Source of the DNA: Holtiella tumoricola
Lineage (GTDB): Bacteria; Bacillota; Clostridia; Lachnospirales; Cellulosilyticaceae
Assembly: GCF_027857615.1 (NCBI RefSeq)
Contig: NZ_JAQIFT010000016.1
Span: 124,001 to 188,000 of the forward strand
Length of the DNA: 64,000 bases
Direction: 5' to 3'
The notes beneath the pieces were generated by a model, which was given only the letters and a program-made list of their open reading frames with translations, did no database searches and was not told the origin of the DNA. Below, in pieces: positions 53,746 to 62,085 of the stretch (position 1 is its first letter; each line of letters begins with the position of its first letter). Position numbers and translations under genes: made by a program.

Positions 53746-55014
53746 TCAGCTCTCTAGCATAATATCTAGTATAACTTCATCTGTTTTTTGCATACCTTCA
53801 CGAGCAAGGGTACCTACTGCAGCAATTGTTTTTTCAACATCATCTTTGACAAGACCTGTCCCTACCTCAAATACATTCCCCTCTAATGCCATTAAATGAC
53901 CTAAAATCGCAGCATCTAAGCTTGTTGCAATCTTAGCTGCACATGAAGGTTTTGCTCCATCACATACCATACCTGATGCAATAGATAAAGCATTTGTCAC
54001 TGTATCACTAATAACCTTTACATCTGCGCCTCTTTCTAAATAACTCATACCGCATGCAGCACCACATGCAGCACTTACTGCACCGCAATATGCTGAAAGT
54101 CTACCAATACCAGTCTTTTGATGAATACTCATAAGCAGTCCCATAGCAAGGGCACGATAACGTTCTTCCTCTGATGCATTTTTATATTTTGCATACTCAA
54201 TGATAGGCAATGAACAAGTCATCCCTTGATTTCCACTTCCTACAACAGTTACTACAGGATATGGGCAACCTCCCATTCTTGCATCTGATCCAGCTGATCC
54301 CATTGCTTTTAATTTTAGATAAATATTTTCTTCTCCATAGTACTTAGCAATTGTTCTTGCTACTTCATTTCCATACTGTTTTTCTAATCCTGTCTTTGCA
54401 ATTTCTGTATTATGGGCAAGTACCTGTTCAAACAAACATTTAAGTTCATTTACATCAATCTCTTTAACAAATTTGCAAATTCCTTCAACACTCATCATTG
54501 AACGGTCAACACTATAGCCTTTTAGTGTATCATCTTGTAAATTTTCTTCATAGATGACTTCATTGTTTTTAGTAACCTTACTAATATTATTATGTGTACG
54601 TTTAAGCTCTACTATAATGTGTTCTTTACCTTTTATGCACTCAACTATAATATGAAGTTTTTCAGATGTCTCTAATTTCTCTAATGTAATAATATTTTTT
54701 TCTAGAAGTGCTTTTGCCTCTTCTAATTGTTCCTTTGTTACTTCTTGAAGTATCTCAAGCTCTTTGTCGCTTCCCTTAACAACAAGTCCTAAAGCTACAC
54801 ATGCAAGAATACCTTTTAGACCATCACCATTAGGAATCTCTACACTTTTAGCATTCTTTATAAAATTACCACTACATTTAATAATAACTTTTTCAGGGTA
54901 TGCTCCTAATACTTCACTTGCTTTTGCAGCAGCATATACCACAGCAATAGGTTCTGTACATCCAATAGCTACAACTAGCTCTTCTTTTAAAATTTCTAAG
55001 TACTCTCTCTTCAT
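53746..55014 (-). CDS. cyuA: L-cysteine desulfidase (CyuA/YhaM family)
   Basis: 422 residues from ATG 55014 (MKREYLEILKEELV), with GAGGAGAAAG upstream. The family breaks L-cysteine into pyruvate, ammonia and H2S with an oxygen-sensitive 4Fe-4S cluster and no PLP. Likely ligands: Cys in VAIGCTEPIAV (~18), and MVCDGAKPSCAAK (~365). GSAGSDARMGGCPYPVVTVVGSGNQGMTCSLPI (~240) is a strong family mark. First gene of the three-gene operon with the cystine symporter and the CoA-disulfide reductase. Serine dehydratase activity is an alternative, but the context favours cysteine. Confidence 0.92.
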   Translation of the reverse strand: MKREYLEILKEELVVAIGCTEPIAVVYAAAKASEVLGAYPEKVIIKCSGNFIKNAKSVEIPNGDGLKGILACVALGLVVKGSDKELEILQEVTKEQLEEAKALLEKNIITLEKLETSEKLHIIVECIKGKEHIIVELKRTHNNISKVTKNNEVIYEENLQDDTLKGYSVDRSMMSVEGICKFVKEIDVNELKCLFEQVLAHNTEIAKTGLEKQYGNEVARTIAKYYGEENIYLKLKAMGSAGSDARMGGCPYPVVTVVGSGNQGMTCSLPIIEYAKYKNASEEERYRALAMGLLMSIHQKTGIGRLSAYCGAVSAACGAACGMSYLERGADVKVISDTVTNALSIASGMVCDGAKPSCAAKIATSLDAAILGHLMALEGNVFEVGTGLVKDDVEKTIAAVGTLAREGMQKTDEVILDIMLES

Positions 55015-55115
55015 ATTCTTTCTCCTCGTGCCCTTTTCTAGTTTTAAATTTATAAGCATTGACAGCAATTTAAAAGTGATTATTAACCTTAATTGATTTT
55101 TATTATTACTTATAA

Positions 55116-55145
55116 ATTGTATACTTTAAATACACATTATGTCAA
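55116..55145 (-). promoter_or_regulatory. Promoter of the cysteine operon
   Basis: Minus strand: consensus -35 TTGACA (55140-55145), 18 nt, -10 TACAAT (55116-55121). A leader of about 95 nt follows; I found no riboswitch in it. Confidence 0.7.
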
Positions 55146-55229
55146 TACGTTTTCTATGTATAGTATAGTCATGCTCCATAACTCATTTTTAATACTTTTA
55201 TTTTATCTTACCATATGACAAAGTACAAA

Positions 55230-55270
55230 AAAACAGTCTATTTTTCTAGATTAAAAGAGAAATAGACTGT
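55230..55270 (-). terminator. Terminator of the ABC-F gene
   Basis: Stem ACAGTCTATTTTTCT / AGAGAAATAGACTGT (one mismatch) a few bases past the ABC-F stop, with a U-run on the minus strand. Confidence 0.8.
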
Positions 55271-55278
55271 CTAAAAAA

Positions 55279-56871
55279 TTATTTATTTTTTTGCTCTAGA
55301 TATTCATCGTATGTCATCATACGATCAATTACACCATCTTCTTTAATTTCAATAATACGATTTGAAATTGTTTGAATGAATTGGTGGTCATGTGATGTAA
55401 AGAGAATGTTTCCTTTGAAGTTGATTAGACCATTGTTAAGAGCTGTAATAGACTCAAGGTCTAAGTGGTTAGTTGGTTGATCAAGAAGAAGAACGTTAGA
55501 ACCTGCTAACATCATACGTGAAAGCATACAACGTACTTTTTCTCCCCCTGATAATACTTTTGCTGATTTAAGAGCATCTTCACCAGCAAAGAGCATACGA
55601 CCTAAGAAACCACGAAGGTAACTTTCTGTTTTTTCATTTTCAGAGTATTGACGTAACCAGTTAATAAGATCTAAATCACAATCATTGAAGTATTCACTAT
55701 TGTCTTTAGGGAAGTAAGATGTAGATGTTGTAACACCCCATTTAACAGTTCCTGAATCTGGTTCCATTTCCCCAGCAAGGATTTTGAAAAGTGTTGTTAC
55801 AGCAATTTCATTTTCCCCTAAAATAGCAATTTTATCTTCTTTATTTACACGGAATGTAACATTTTCTAATACTTTTTCACCATCAATTGTTTTTGATAAG
55901 TTTTCTACGTAAAGAATTTCGTTACCAACTTCACGATCTTGGTTAAATGCTACGAATGGATAACGTCTTGAAGATGCTGGCATCTCATCAATTGAAATCT
56001 TATCAAGCATTTTTCTACGTGATGTTGCTTGTTTAGATTTAGATTTATTAGCAGAGAAACGAGTGATGAAGTTTTGAAGTTCTTTAATCTTATCTTCGTT
56101 TTTCTTATTTTGAGCTTTCATAAGGGCTTGAACCATTTGACTTGATTCATACCAGAAGTCGTAGTTACCTACGTACATTTTAATCTTACCATAGTCAATA
56201 TCTACTGTATGTGTACATACTGTATTTAAGAAGTGACGGTCATGAGATACTACAATAACTGTACCTGGGAAGTCTAAAAGGAAGTCTTCTAACCAGTTTA
56301 CAGAGTCGATATCTAAATGGTTAGTAGGCTCATCGAGTAAAAGAATTCCTGGCTCACCAAATAATGCTTGGGCAAGTAATACTTTAACTTTATCTCCACC
56401 TTGAAGATCTTTCATAAGGCTGTAATGAAGGTCAATGCCAACACCTAACCCTTGAAGAAGTTGTGATGCTTCTGATTCAGCTTCCCAACCATTCATTTCT
56501 GCAAATTCACCTTCTAATTCAGATGCTTTAACACCATCTTCATCTGTAAAGTCTTCTTTTGCATAAAGTGCATCTTTTTCTTGCATGATTTCATAGAGTC
56601 TTGCGTTCCCTCTAATAACTGTCTCAAGTACAGGACATTCATCATATTGGTAATGATCTTGTTTTAATACAGACATTCTTATATTAGAAGGAATACTAAT
56701 TTCACCTGTTGAACTATCAATCTCACCTGATAGAATCTTTAAGAATGTAGATTTACCAGCACCGTTAGCACCGATTACTCCATAACAGTTACCTGGAGTG
56801 AATTTTAAGTTTACATCTTTGAAAAGCTTGGTACCACCGTACTGTAAGCTTACATCTGTTACTGTAATCAT
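55279..56871 (-). CDS. ABC-F protein (YbiT-like) with degenerate second ATPase site
   Basis: 530 residues, same length and layout as E. coli YbiT. First ATPase: Walker A IGANGAGKSTFLK (~33), signature altered to LQGGDKVKV (Q for S), Walker B LLLDEPTNHLD. The linker KQATSRRKMLDKI is conserved. Second ATPase: Walker A reads GENEIAVTTLF with no GK, and the catalytic Glu is Gln in LLLDQPTNHLD, though its signature LSGGEKVR is intact. So the site pairing the two halves may be unable to cut ATP. ABC-F proteins act at the ribosome E-site in translation, stress or resistance. Single gene. Confidence 0.92.
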   Translation of the reverse strand: MITVTDVSLQYGGTKLFKDVNLKFTPGNCYGVIGANGAGKSTFLKILSGEIDSSTGEISIPSNIRMSVLKQDHYQYDECPVLETVIRGNARLYEIMQEKDALYAKEDFTDEDGVKASELEGEFAEMNGWEAESEASQLLQGLGVGIDLHYSLMKDLQGGDKVKVLLAQALFGEPGILLLDEPTNHLDIDSVNWLEDFLLDFPGTVIVVSHDRHFLNTVCTHTVDIDYGKIKMYVGNYDFWYESSQMVQALMKAQNKKNEDKIKELQNFITRFSANKSKSKQATSRRKMLDKISIDEMPASSRRYPFVAFNQDREVGNEILYVENLSKTIDGEKVLENVTFRVNKEDKIAILGENEIAVTTLFKILAGEMEPDSGTVKWGVTTSTSYFPKDNSEYFNDCDLDLINWLRQYSENEKTESYLRGFLGRMLFAGEDALKSAKVLSGGEKVRCMLSRMMLAGSNVLLLDQPTNHLDLESITALNNGLINFKGNILFTSHDHQFIQTISNRIIEIKEDGVIDRMMTYDEYLEQKNK

Positions 56872-56945
56872 TGTATTCTCCTTTTTTCGTTTATTATCGC
56901 AATGCTCATTATAGCATATTCTCTAGCAAATAGTAAACTTTCTTA

Positions 56946-57674
56946 TCATTTACTCATTACGAATATACAATGATAGCTTGCATCAGCGTCAAAAGGTACA
57001 CCTTCAAAATCACCATAACATTCTATATTCTTATATCCTACTTCAACTAACATTGCCTCTAATTCATCTTTTAAAAGGGGTATGAGCATGGTTGTATGCT
57101 CTTCTACCTTATCTTTTAGATGGAATTTGGTATCAAAAGCTACTTGTGTTTGATCTTCATTCATGCGATAGCTTCTAAAAAATTGCATTCCTATTTCTTC
57201 ATTTGTAATAGGAGGAAGTTCTGTTACATTATGACGCATGACGCGATCATAGTTTACGATCTGTACGACAAATTTCCCATCTGCTTTAAGAATGGTATTT
57301 AGATCTTTTAAAAAGCCTTTAATCTTTTCTTTTGTTTCTAAATGCACAATAGAATTGCCGATGCAGTATGCTCCGTCAAAATGCCCTTCTATACAATCTT
57401 TAATATTTTCCATACTACAATGAATTAATGCAAGTTCTGCCTCTTCTATATCTGCTTTTGCTTTTGCACTCTCGATCATACCAGCGTCTGCATCTAATGC
57501 TGTCATTAGGTACCCTAACTTGGCTAAAGCTAAAGCATAGCTTCCTGTACCACAAGCTATATCTAGTAGCTGTTTAGGTGCTTGTCCTAAAGTTTTTTGT
57601 AAAAATGTAATTTGTGTGCCATAAGCGGGAAAAATATAATCATAACATGATGCGATTGAACTATAAAATGACAT
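56946..57674 (-). CDS. Class I SAM-dependent methyltransferase
   Basis: 242 residues. Motif I LLDIACGTGSYALALAKLG (~37), acidic loop TALDADAGMIESAKAKAD (~57), and CIGNSIVHLETKEKI (~100) are typical of small-molecule methyltransferases in the Rossmann class. No N-terminal domain gives a substrate hint. It lies just after the divergent preQ1-controlled queT gene and before the ABC-F gene; neither gives a firm link. GAGAG precedes the ATG. Confidence 0.9.
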   Translation of the reverse strand: MSFYSSIASCYDYIFPAYGTQITFLQKTLGQAPKQLLDIACGTGSYALALAKLGYLMTALDADAGMIESAKAKADIEEAELALIHCSMENIKDCIEGHFDGAYCIGNSIVHLETKEKIKGFLKDLNTILKADGKFVVQIVNYDRVMRHNVTELPPITNEEIGMQFFRSYRMNEDQTQVAFDTKFHLKDKVEEHTTMLIPLLKDELEAMLVEVGYKNIECYGDFEGVPFDADASYHCIFVMSK

Positions 57675-57758
57675 ACTAACTCTCCTCTTTCACCAAAATA
57701 ATATTGTTATCCTTATTTCTATTTTACCCTTAAAATAAAAATTTAATAGTCATATGAA

Positions 57759-57787
57759 TTGCTTTTTTGTTTTAAACCTCGTATACT
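57759..57787 (+). promoter_or_regulatory. Promoter of queT
   Basis: -35 TTGCTT (57759-57764), 17 nt, -10 TATACT (57782-57787), ending 19 bp before the riboswitch. Confidence 0.65.
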
Positions 57788-57806
57788 TATTAACGGCGTT
57801 TATGCT

Positions 57807-57847
57807 AAGACAGTTCGAAAACCTCCTGTCTTAAAATAAAACTAGGT
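57807..57847 (+). ncRNA. preQ1-I riboswitch
   Basis: P1 arms AAGACAG / CUGUCUU enclose the loop UUCGAAAACCUC, followed by an A-rich strand AAAAUAAAACUAGGU whose last AGGU can pair with ACCU in the loop. This H-type pseudoknot is the class I preQ1 aptamer. It sits just ahead of the ribosome site (GTAAAGGAG) of queT, so ligand binding should block translation. Context (a QueT-type transporter) agrees fully. Confidence 0.88.
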
Positions 57848-57862
57848 AAAGGAGAATAAAAA

Positions 57863-58384
57863 ATGCAAAAAAACTTTTCAACAAAAAGACTGGTGACAGT
57901 CGCTCTCGTTGCTGCACTCTACGCAGTACTAACAGTGGCACTTGCTCCTATTAGTTACGGTAATCTACAGTTTCGAGTTTCTGAACTTATGGTTCTGCTT
58001 GCTTTCTTTGACCCATTTTACATAGGTGGCCTTACACTGGGTTGTTTCATCGCTAACCTCTTGGGACCAAATGGTATTATGGATATTATCTTTGGAACAC
58101 TTGCTACGTTTATAAGTGTTACAGCGATTAGCCTAACAGCTAGGTATAGTAAAGGAAGTAAGATAGGCCTTTGTATCGCTTCTATATGGCCAACACTTTT
58201 CAATGGTCTTATCATTGGCTGGATGCTTAACTATCTCTTTAAGCTTCCTTTAATACTTACCATGTTAGAAGTAGGTTTCGGTGAATTTGTTGTTGTTTCA
58301 ATAGTAGGTGTTCCTCTTTTTGTATTTATTATGCAAAAGTATCCACATCTATTATCTATGCATAAAAAAACACTTGCCAAATAG
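57863..58384 (+). CDS. queT: QueT-family queuosine-precursor transporter
   Basis: 173 residues with about five membrane helices. LKRLVTVALVAALYAVLTVALAPISYGNLQFRVSELMVLLAFFDP is the QueT family start (COG4708), and GCFIANLLGPNGIMDIIFGTLAT follows. It is an ECF-type substrate-binding membrane subunit that takes up queuosine precursors such as preQ1. A preQ1-I riboswitch precedes it, giving feedback. AAAGGAG precedes the ATG. No queuosine biosynthesis genes lie nearby, which suggests the cell salvages preQ1 or queuine. Confidence 0.94.
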   Translation: MQKNFSTKRLVTVALVAALYAVLTVALAPISYGNLQFRVSELMVLLAFFDPFYIGGLTLGCFIANLLGPNGIMDIIFGTLATFISVTAISLTARYSKGSKIGLCIASIWPTLFNGLIIGWMLNYLFKLPLILTMLEVGFGEFVVVSIVGVPLFVFIMQKYPHLLSMHKKTLAK

Positions 58385-58398
58385 GCAAGTTTATTTTT
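58372..58398 (+). terminator. First terminator of queT
   Basis: 7-bp stem ACTTGCC / GGCAAGT, overlapping the queT stop, then TTATTTTT. Confidence 0.75.
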
Positions 58399-58400
58399 CA

Positions 58401-58428
58401 AGAGGCGTATCCCATACGCCTCTTTTTT
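58401..58428. terminator. Second terminator, bidirectional
   Basis: Perfect 10-bp stem AGAGGCGTAT / ATACGCCTCT with a 3-nt loop and a T-run; serves queT and the convergent CorC-like gene. Confidence 0.85.
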
Positions 58429-58433
58429 ATGGT

Positions 58434-59285
58434 CTATATGGCTAATTGATTAGCTAAATAGATTTTTAATTGTTCTACACGGTTAGATTTTACTTTTGCT
58501 ACTTCAAAGGTAATATTTTTATAAGTAACTGAGATACTTTGCTTTGGAATCCATCCTATTAAATGCACAACAAATCCACCTATTGTATCAAAGTGTTCAC
58601 ATTCAATTTCTAACCCTAACTTCTTGTTGACATCTTCAATATGAGCGAGTCCATCTACCAAATAGGTATGCTCATCTATTTTAGCAATCTCTTCATGAGT
58701 TTGATGCTCATCTAATAGGTCACCTACAATCTGACTTACAATATCTTCGATTGTAATAATCCCTTGAAAATCTCCATACTCATCTAGAATCATTGCCATA
58801 TTATTTTTTGTTGATTGAAGCTCTTTAAATAAAGTATCAATACTTTTTGTTTCAGGAACATAATATGCAGGTCGTACTAAACTTTCTATATCAACCTTTT
58901 CTATTCCACATTTTAGGGCTGCTTCATAAAGTTCCTTAGCATGTAATATACCTATTACATTGTGAGGTTCTTCTTTATATACTGGAATACGCGAAAAGTG
59001 CTTATCCATAACTTGATTTAAAATGGTTACATTATCCTTTTTCAAATCAATACTATATACGGTTGCCCTAGGCGTCATAATTTCTATAGCTGTTTTATCA
59101 TCAAATGAAAATACGCTATATAACATTTCTTTTGCTGTTGCATCGATAACACCTTTTTCATTTCCTTCATCAATAAGTGTTTTGATGTCCTCTTCAGAAA
59201 TTTGTTTTTTGAGCCTTCCTCCCTTAGAACTTGTTAATGATCTAACCCATTTAAAAATATGCCCAGGCCTCGGCTGGTCATCCAC
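58434..59285 (-). CDS. CorC-like CBS-domain protein
   Basis: 283 residues. A short N-terminal segment, two CBS domains (~60-190: IEIMTPRATVYSIDLKK; FSRIPVYKEEPHNVIGILHAKEL; VPETKSIDTLFKELQ), then the CorC_HlyC C-terminal domain (~205-280, EHTYLVDGLAHIEDVNKKLG; DTIGGFVVHLIGWIP). It has no DUF21 membrane part, so it is the soluble CorC type linked to magnesium/cobalt handling rather than the full hemolysin-family protein. GTG start at 59285 behind AAAGGGGGA. Its neighbour encodes a CDF metal transporter, a possible link. Confidence 0.88.
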   Translation of the reverse strand: MDDQPRPGHIFKWVRSLTSSKGGRLKKQISEEDIKTLIDEGNEKGVIDATAKEMLYSVFSFDDKTAIEIMTPRATVYSIDLKKDNVTILNQVMDKHFSRIPVYKEEPHNVIGILHAKELYEAALKCGIEKVDIESLVRPAYYVPETKSIDTLFKELQSTKNNMAMILDEYGDFQGIITIEDIVSQIVGDLLDEHQTHEEIAKIDEHTYLVDGLAHIEDVNKKLGLEIECEHFDTIGGFVVHLIGWIPKQSISVTYKNITFEVAKVKSNRVEQLKIYLANQLAI

Positions 59286-59338
59286 AGTGATTCCCCCTTT
59301 AATTTAAATAATAGTATACTCTATACATATGCATTACT

Positions 59339-60166
59339 TTAATATTTTTGCCAATTTCCTTCAATAAATCTAGCAACACCTGATTCATTATGATGGCCGA
59401 TAATAGCTGTGCTTAGCTCTTTTATCTTCTCAACTGCATTTTCTACTGCATAACCATAGTCTGCAAGTTCAAACATCTCAATATCATTATAATTATCACC
59501 GAAGCAAACAATTTCTTCATATCCATAATCACGTTTGAGCGTTTTAATTGCATTGGCTTTTGAAACAAGATGGCTATAGACCTCTAGATAGTAAACACCT
59601 TTTTCATAGATATCTTCATAATATACCTGACTGAGTCCATCATAGTCTTTTAGTGCTTCATAGATTGTATGAATTTTTTCTTGATCACCCATCATAACAA
59701 AGTATAACACTTTTTCCTTATGTGCAACTGTTTCATGCTTAAATATTTTTTGTGGCTTATTTTGTCTCTCATCATAGAACCTTTGTTCAACTGGGTGATT
59801 GAAGTCTCCATGGTAAGCAATAAGCTGATTATCTTCTATACAATATACAAATGCTGATTGCTGATTTTCTTTTAATACATTTTCAATCACATTAGCCATT
59901 TCTGTACCTAAGTAGTTGACTTCTTCGTAGGTTTCTTTATTTATATTATATATAGCCGCACCATTCATAACTACCACTGGTGCACTAAGACTAAGACCTT
60001 CTAATAATGTGACAACTGTAGCAGGTGTACGTGCTGTTGCAACGCTAAATTGTAATCCTTCTTCTACTGCTTTATTAATGACTTCTTTTGTATAAGAAGT
60101 TATTTGTTTGTCTCTATTTAAAAGTGTTCCATCTAAATCTGAAATCCATAATGTTTTTGCTTGCAT
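59339..60166 (-). CDS. Cof-type HAD-IIB phosphatase
   Basis: 275 residues. Motif I WISDLDGTLLNRDKQI (nucleophile Asp 10), motif II SVATARTPATV, and motif IV VCFGDNYNDIEMFELADYG near residue 220; the C2B cap lies between. These enzymes dephosphorylate sugar phosphates or nucleotides such as pyridoxal phosphate or FMN; the substrate is unknown. AGGAGG precedes the ATG. Divergent from the CDF transporter gene across 120 bp. Confidence 0.92.
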   Translation of the reverse strand: MQAKTLWISDLDGTLLNRDKQITSYTKEVINKAVEEGLQFSVATARTPATVVTLLEGLSLSAPVVVMNGAAIYNINKETYEEVNYLGTEMANVIENVLKENQQSAFVYCIEDNQLIAYHGDFNHPVEQRFYDERQNKPQKIFKHETVAHKEKVLYFVMMGDQEKIHTIYEALKDYDGLSQVYYEDIYEKGVYYLEVYSHLVSKANAIKTLKRDYGYEEIVCFGDNYNDIEMFELADYGYAVENAVEKIKELSTAIIGHHNESGVARFIEGNWQKY

Positions 60167-60229
60167 AATGCCTCCTCAAATGTTGTCTTACTTCATTATA
60201 ACAGATTTCATCCATATAATGACTGGTAT

Positions 60230-60258
60230 TTGCATACAATAATGATACATGTTAAACT
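60230..60258 (+). promoter_or_regulatory. Promoter of the CDF transporter
   Basis: -35 TTGCAT (60230-60235), 17 nt, -10 TAAACT (60253-60258), 29 bp ahead of the ATG. Confidence 0.6.
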
Positions 60259-60286
60259 GTTACCATTATATATGTGGGAGGCCTAT

Positions 60287-61477
60287 ATGACAACTTTTCT
60301 TATACGATTATTTGTAAAAAATCCTGAAGATATTAAAAATCCCTTTGTACGCGAAAGATATGGTCTATTAGGGAGCTGGGTTGGTATCTGCTGTAACCTT
60401 GTCCTCTTTTTAAGCAAATTGCTTATCGGGCTTATTTCTGCCAGTGTTTCCATTATGGCTGATGCGGTTAACAACTTATCAGATGCAGCTTCATCCATTG
60501 TAACCCTTGTAGGTTTCAAAATTTCTGCCAAACCAGCTGACGAAGACCACCCTTTTGGACATGCAAGAGTGGAATATATAGCTGGACTTGTTGTCTCCTT
60601 TATTATTATCTTTTTAGGTATTCAACTTGGTTTATCTTCAATCAACAAAATCTTCACACCAGAACCTATGAGTGTATCTCTTGTAACGATTATTGTTCTT
60701 ATTCTTTCTATATTAATGAAGCTATGGATGAGTTTTTTTAACCGCAACCTTGGTAATCGAATTAATTCATCTACATTAAAAGCTACTGCTACCGATAGTC
60801 TCAACGATGTTATTGCCACAAGTGGTGTCTTAATTTCTGTAATTATTTACTTCTTTACCTCATGGAATCTAGATGGCTATATCGGCGTTGTTGTGGCAGG
60901 TTTCATCATTTATTCCGGTATCAATGTCATTCGTGAAACAGTAAGCCCTCTCTTAGGAGAAGCACCTACTTTAGAACTTGTAGATGAAATTCAAAACAAG
61001 CTTTTAAGCTATGAAGGTGTACTTGGCATTCACGATCTTATGGTTCATAACTATGGTCCAAATCGTTGTTTTGCTTCTGTTCATGCAGAAGTTTCTGCTA
61101 CAGAAAACATTCTTGTAAGCCATGATCTCATCGATACCATTGAACGCGACTTTGCACTTGAACTTGGTATTCATTTAGTTATTCACTTAGATCCAATCAT
61201 TCAAGACGATGAACTTACAAATACACTTCATTCATTAGTCATTAATTGTATTCACGAGATTGATCCTCTACTATCTATTCATGATTTTAGAGCTGTCCAA
61301 GGTGTGACACATACTAATCTTATCTTTGATATAGCAGTTCCTCATAACTTTGTTTCATCTGATAAAGAACTTGCTTATTTAGTCAATCAAGCTGTTAAAA
61401 ACTATGATGAGAGCTTCCACTGTGTAATTACCGTTGATCGAAGCTATCTCTCTACTACAATAAACACCACAAAGTAA
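60287..61477 (+). CDS. Cation diffusion facilitator (CDF) metal exporter
   Basis: 396 residues from ATG 60287 (MTTFLIRLFVKN), chosen for GGGAGG upstream; an earlier in-frame ATG lacks a site. Six membrane helices in the first ~230 residues. Metal-site residues stand in MADAVNNLSDAASS (helix 2) and ATATDSLNDVIATSG (helix 5), with ADEDHPFGHARVEYIAG between, as in zinc/manganese CDF exporters. The C-terminal domain (~235-395) is longer than usual and carries HDLMVHNYGPNRCFASVHAEV, then a second half with HDFRAVQG. It exports divalent metal by proton exchange. Confidence 0.92.
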   Translation: MTTFLIRLFVKNPEDIKNPFVRERYGLLGSWVGICCNLVLFLSKLLIGLISASVSIMADAVNNLSDAASSIVTLVGFKISAKPADEDHPFGHARVEYIAGLVVSFIIIFLGIQLGLSSINKIFTPEPMSVSLVTIIVLILSILMKLWMSFFNRNLGNRINSSTLKATATDSLNDVIATSGVLISVIIYFFTSWNLDGYIGVVVAGFIIYSGINVIRETVSPLLGEAPTLELVDEIQNKLLSYEGVLGIHDLMVHNYGPNRCFASVHAEVSATENILVSHDLIDTIERDFALELGIHLVIHLDPIIQDDELTNTLHSLVINCIHEIDPLLSIHDFRAVQGVTHTNLIFDIAVPHNFVSSDKELAYLVNQAVKNYDESFHCVITVDRSYLSTTINTTK

Positions 61478-61498
61478 TTACTTTGTGGTGTTTTGTTT
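61462..61498. terminator. Bidirectional terminator overlapping two stop codons
   Basis: 16-bp palindrome AAACACCACAAAGTAA / TTACTTTGTGGTGTTT. It contains the end of the CDF gene and the end of the convergent unknown gene, so both coding regions share it. Confidence 0.85.
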
Positions 61499-61912
61499 TT
61501 TATCTGGATAAGAGCCACAAGCACAAGGTAAGACTTCTACCTCAAAAAGGATACGTTTCCTTATGCGAGACATACGTTTTTTATCAACATAGTCTGCCAT
61601 AATCTTATATCTACCTGCACGAGTAGCTTGAATAAGCCATACATGTTTATTATGATCATTAACTACCTCTTCGGTTATCTTCATACCTTGAGGTATATTC
61701 AATTGCCATTTAAATCTTCCATCTACCTGCTCGTCTAGTTCAATTTTCATATTCTGTCCTACTGTCGCCTGATTATATCCAGGTAGAAGTTGATATTTCA
61801 CTTCTTCAATTTTATCTCCTGTATGCCTGAAGAGTCCAGTTTGCTCCTCTGATTGATTAAGAATAGAAAGTAGTGTCCATGCCACAATTGCTGTCTGTAC
61901 TTGAGTATTCAT
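61478..61912 (-). CDS. Unknown 144-residue beta-rich protein
   Basis: 144 residues. The first ~20 (MNTQVQTAIVAWTLLSIL) are mildly hydrophobic but not a clear signal. Residues ~45-130 have an Ig-like strand pattern (VGQNMKIELDEQVDGRFKWQLNIPQGMKI; HVWLIQATRAGRYKIMADYVDKKR). This faintly recalls chagasin-type protease inhibitors, but the key loops are not conserved enough to claim that. The C-terminus has CACGSYPDKKQ. GGAGGTTAC precedes the ATG. Single gene; function unknown. Confidence 0.65.
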   Translation of the reverse strand: MNTQVQTAIVAWTLLSILNQSEEQTGLFRHTGDKIEEVKYQLLPGYNQATVGQNMKIELDEQVDGRFKWQLNIPQGMKITEEVVNDHNKHVWLIQATRAGRYKIMADYVDKKRMSRIRKRILFEVEVLPCACGSYPDKKQNTTK

Positions 61913-62030
61913 TATCAGTAACCTCCTAGCTAGACATAAAACATATTACCACTAATATCCTATTCTTATTTTACATATTATGTGCCTTTTCCCTAAAATA
62001 TTTTAATCATCCCAAATTAAGGACACTTAT

Positions 62031-62075
62031 AAAAATAGAGGCGCTACACCCTCATGTGTTAGCGCCTCTATTTTT
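62031..62075 (-). terminator. Terminator of the AbgT gene
   Basis: 15- to 16-bp stem AAAAATAGAGGCGCTA / TAGCGCCTCTATTTTT about 10 bp past the stop. Confidence 0.88.
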
Positions 62076-62085
62076 ATATCTTTTA

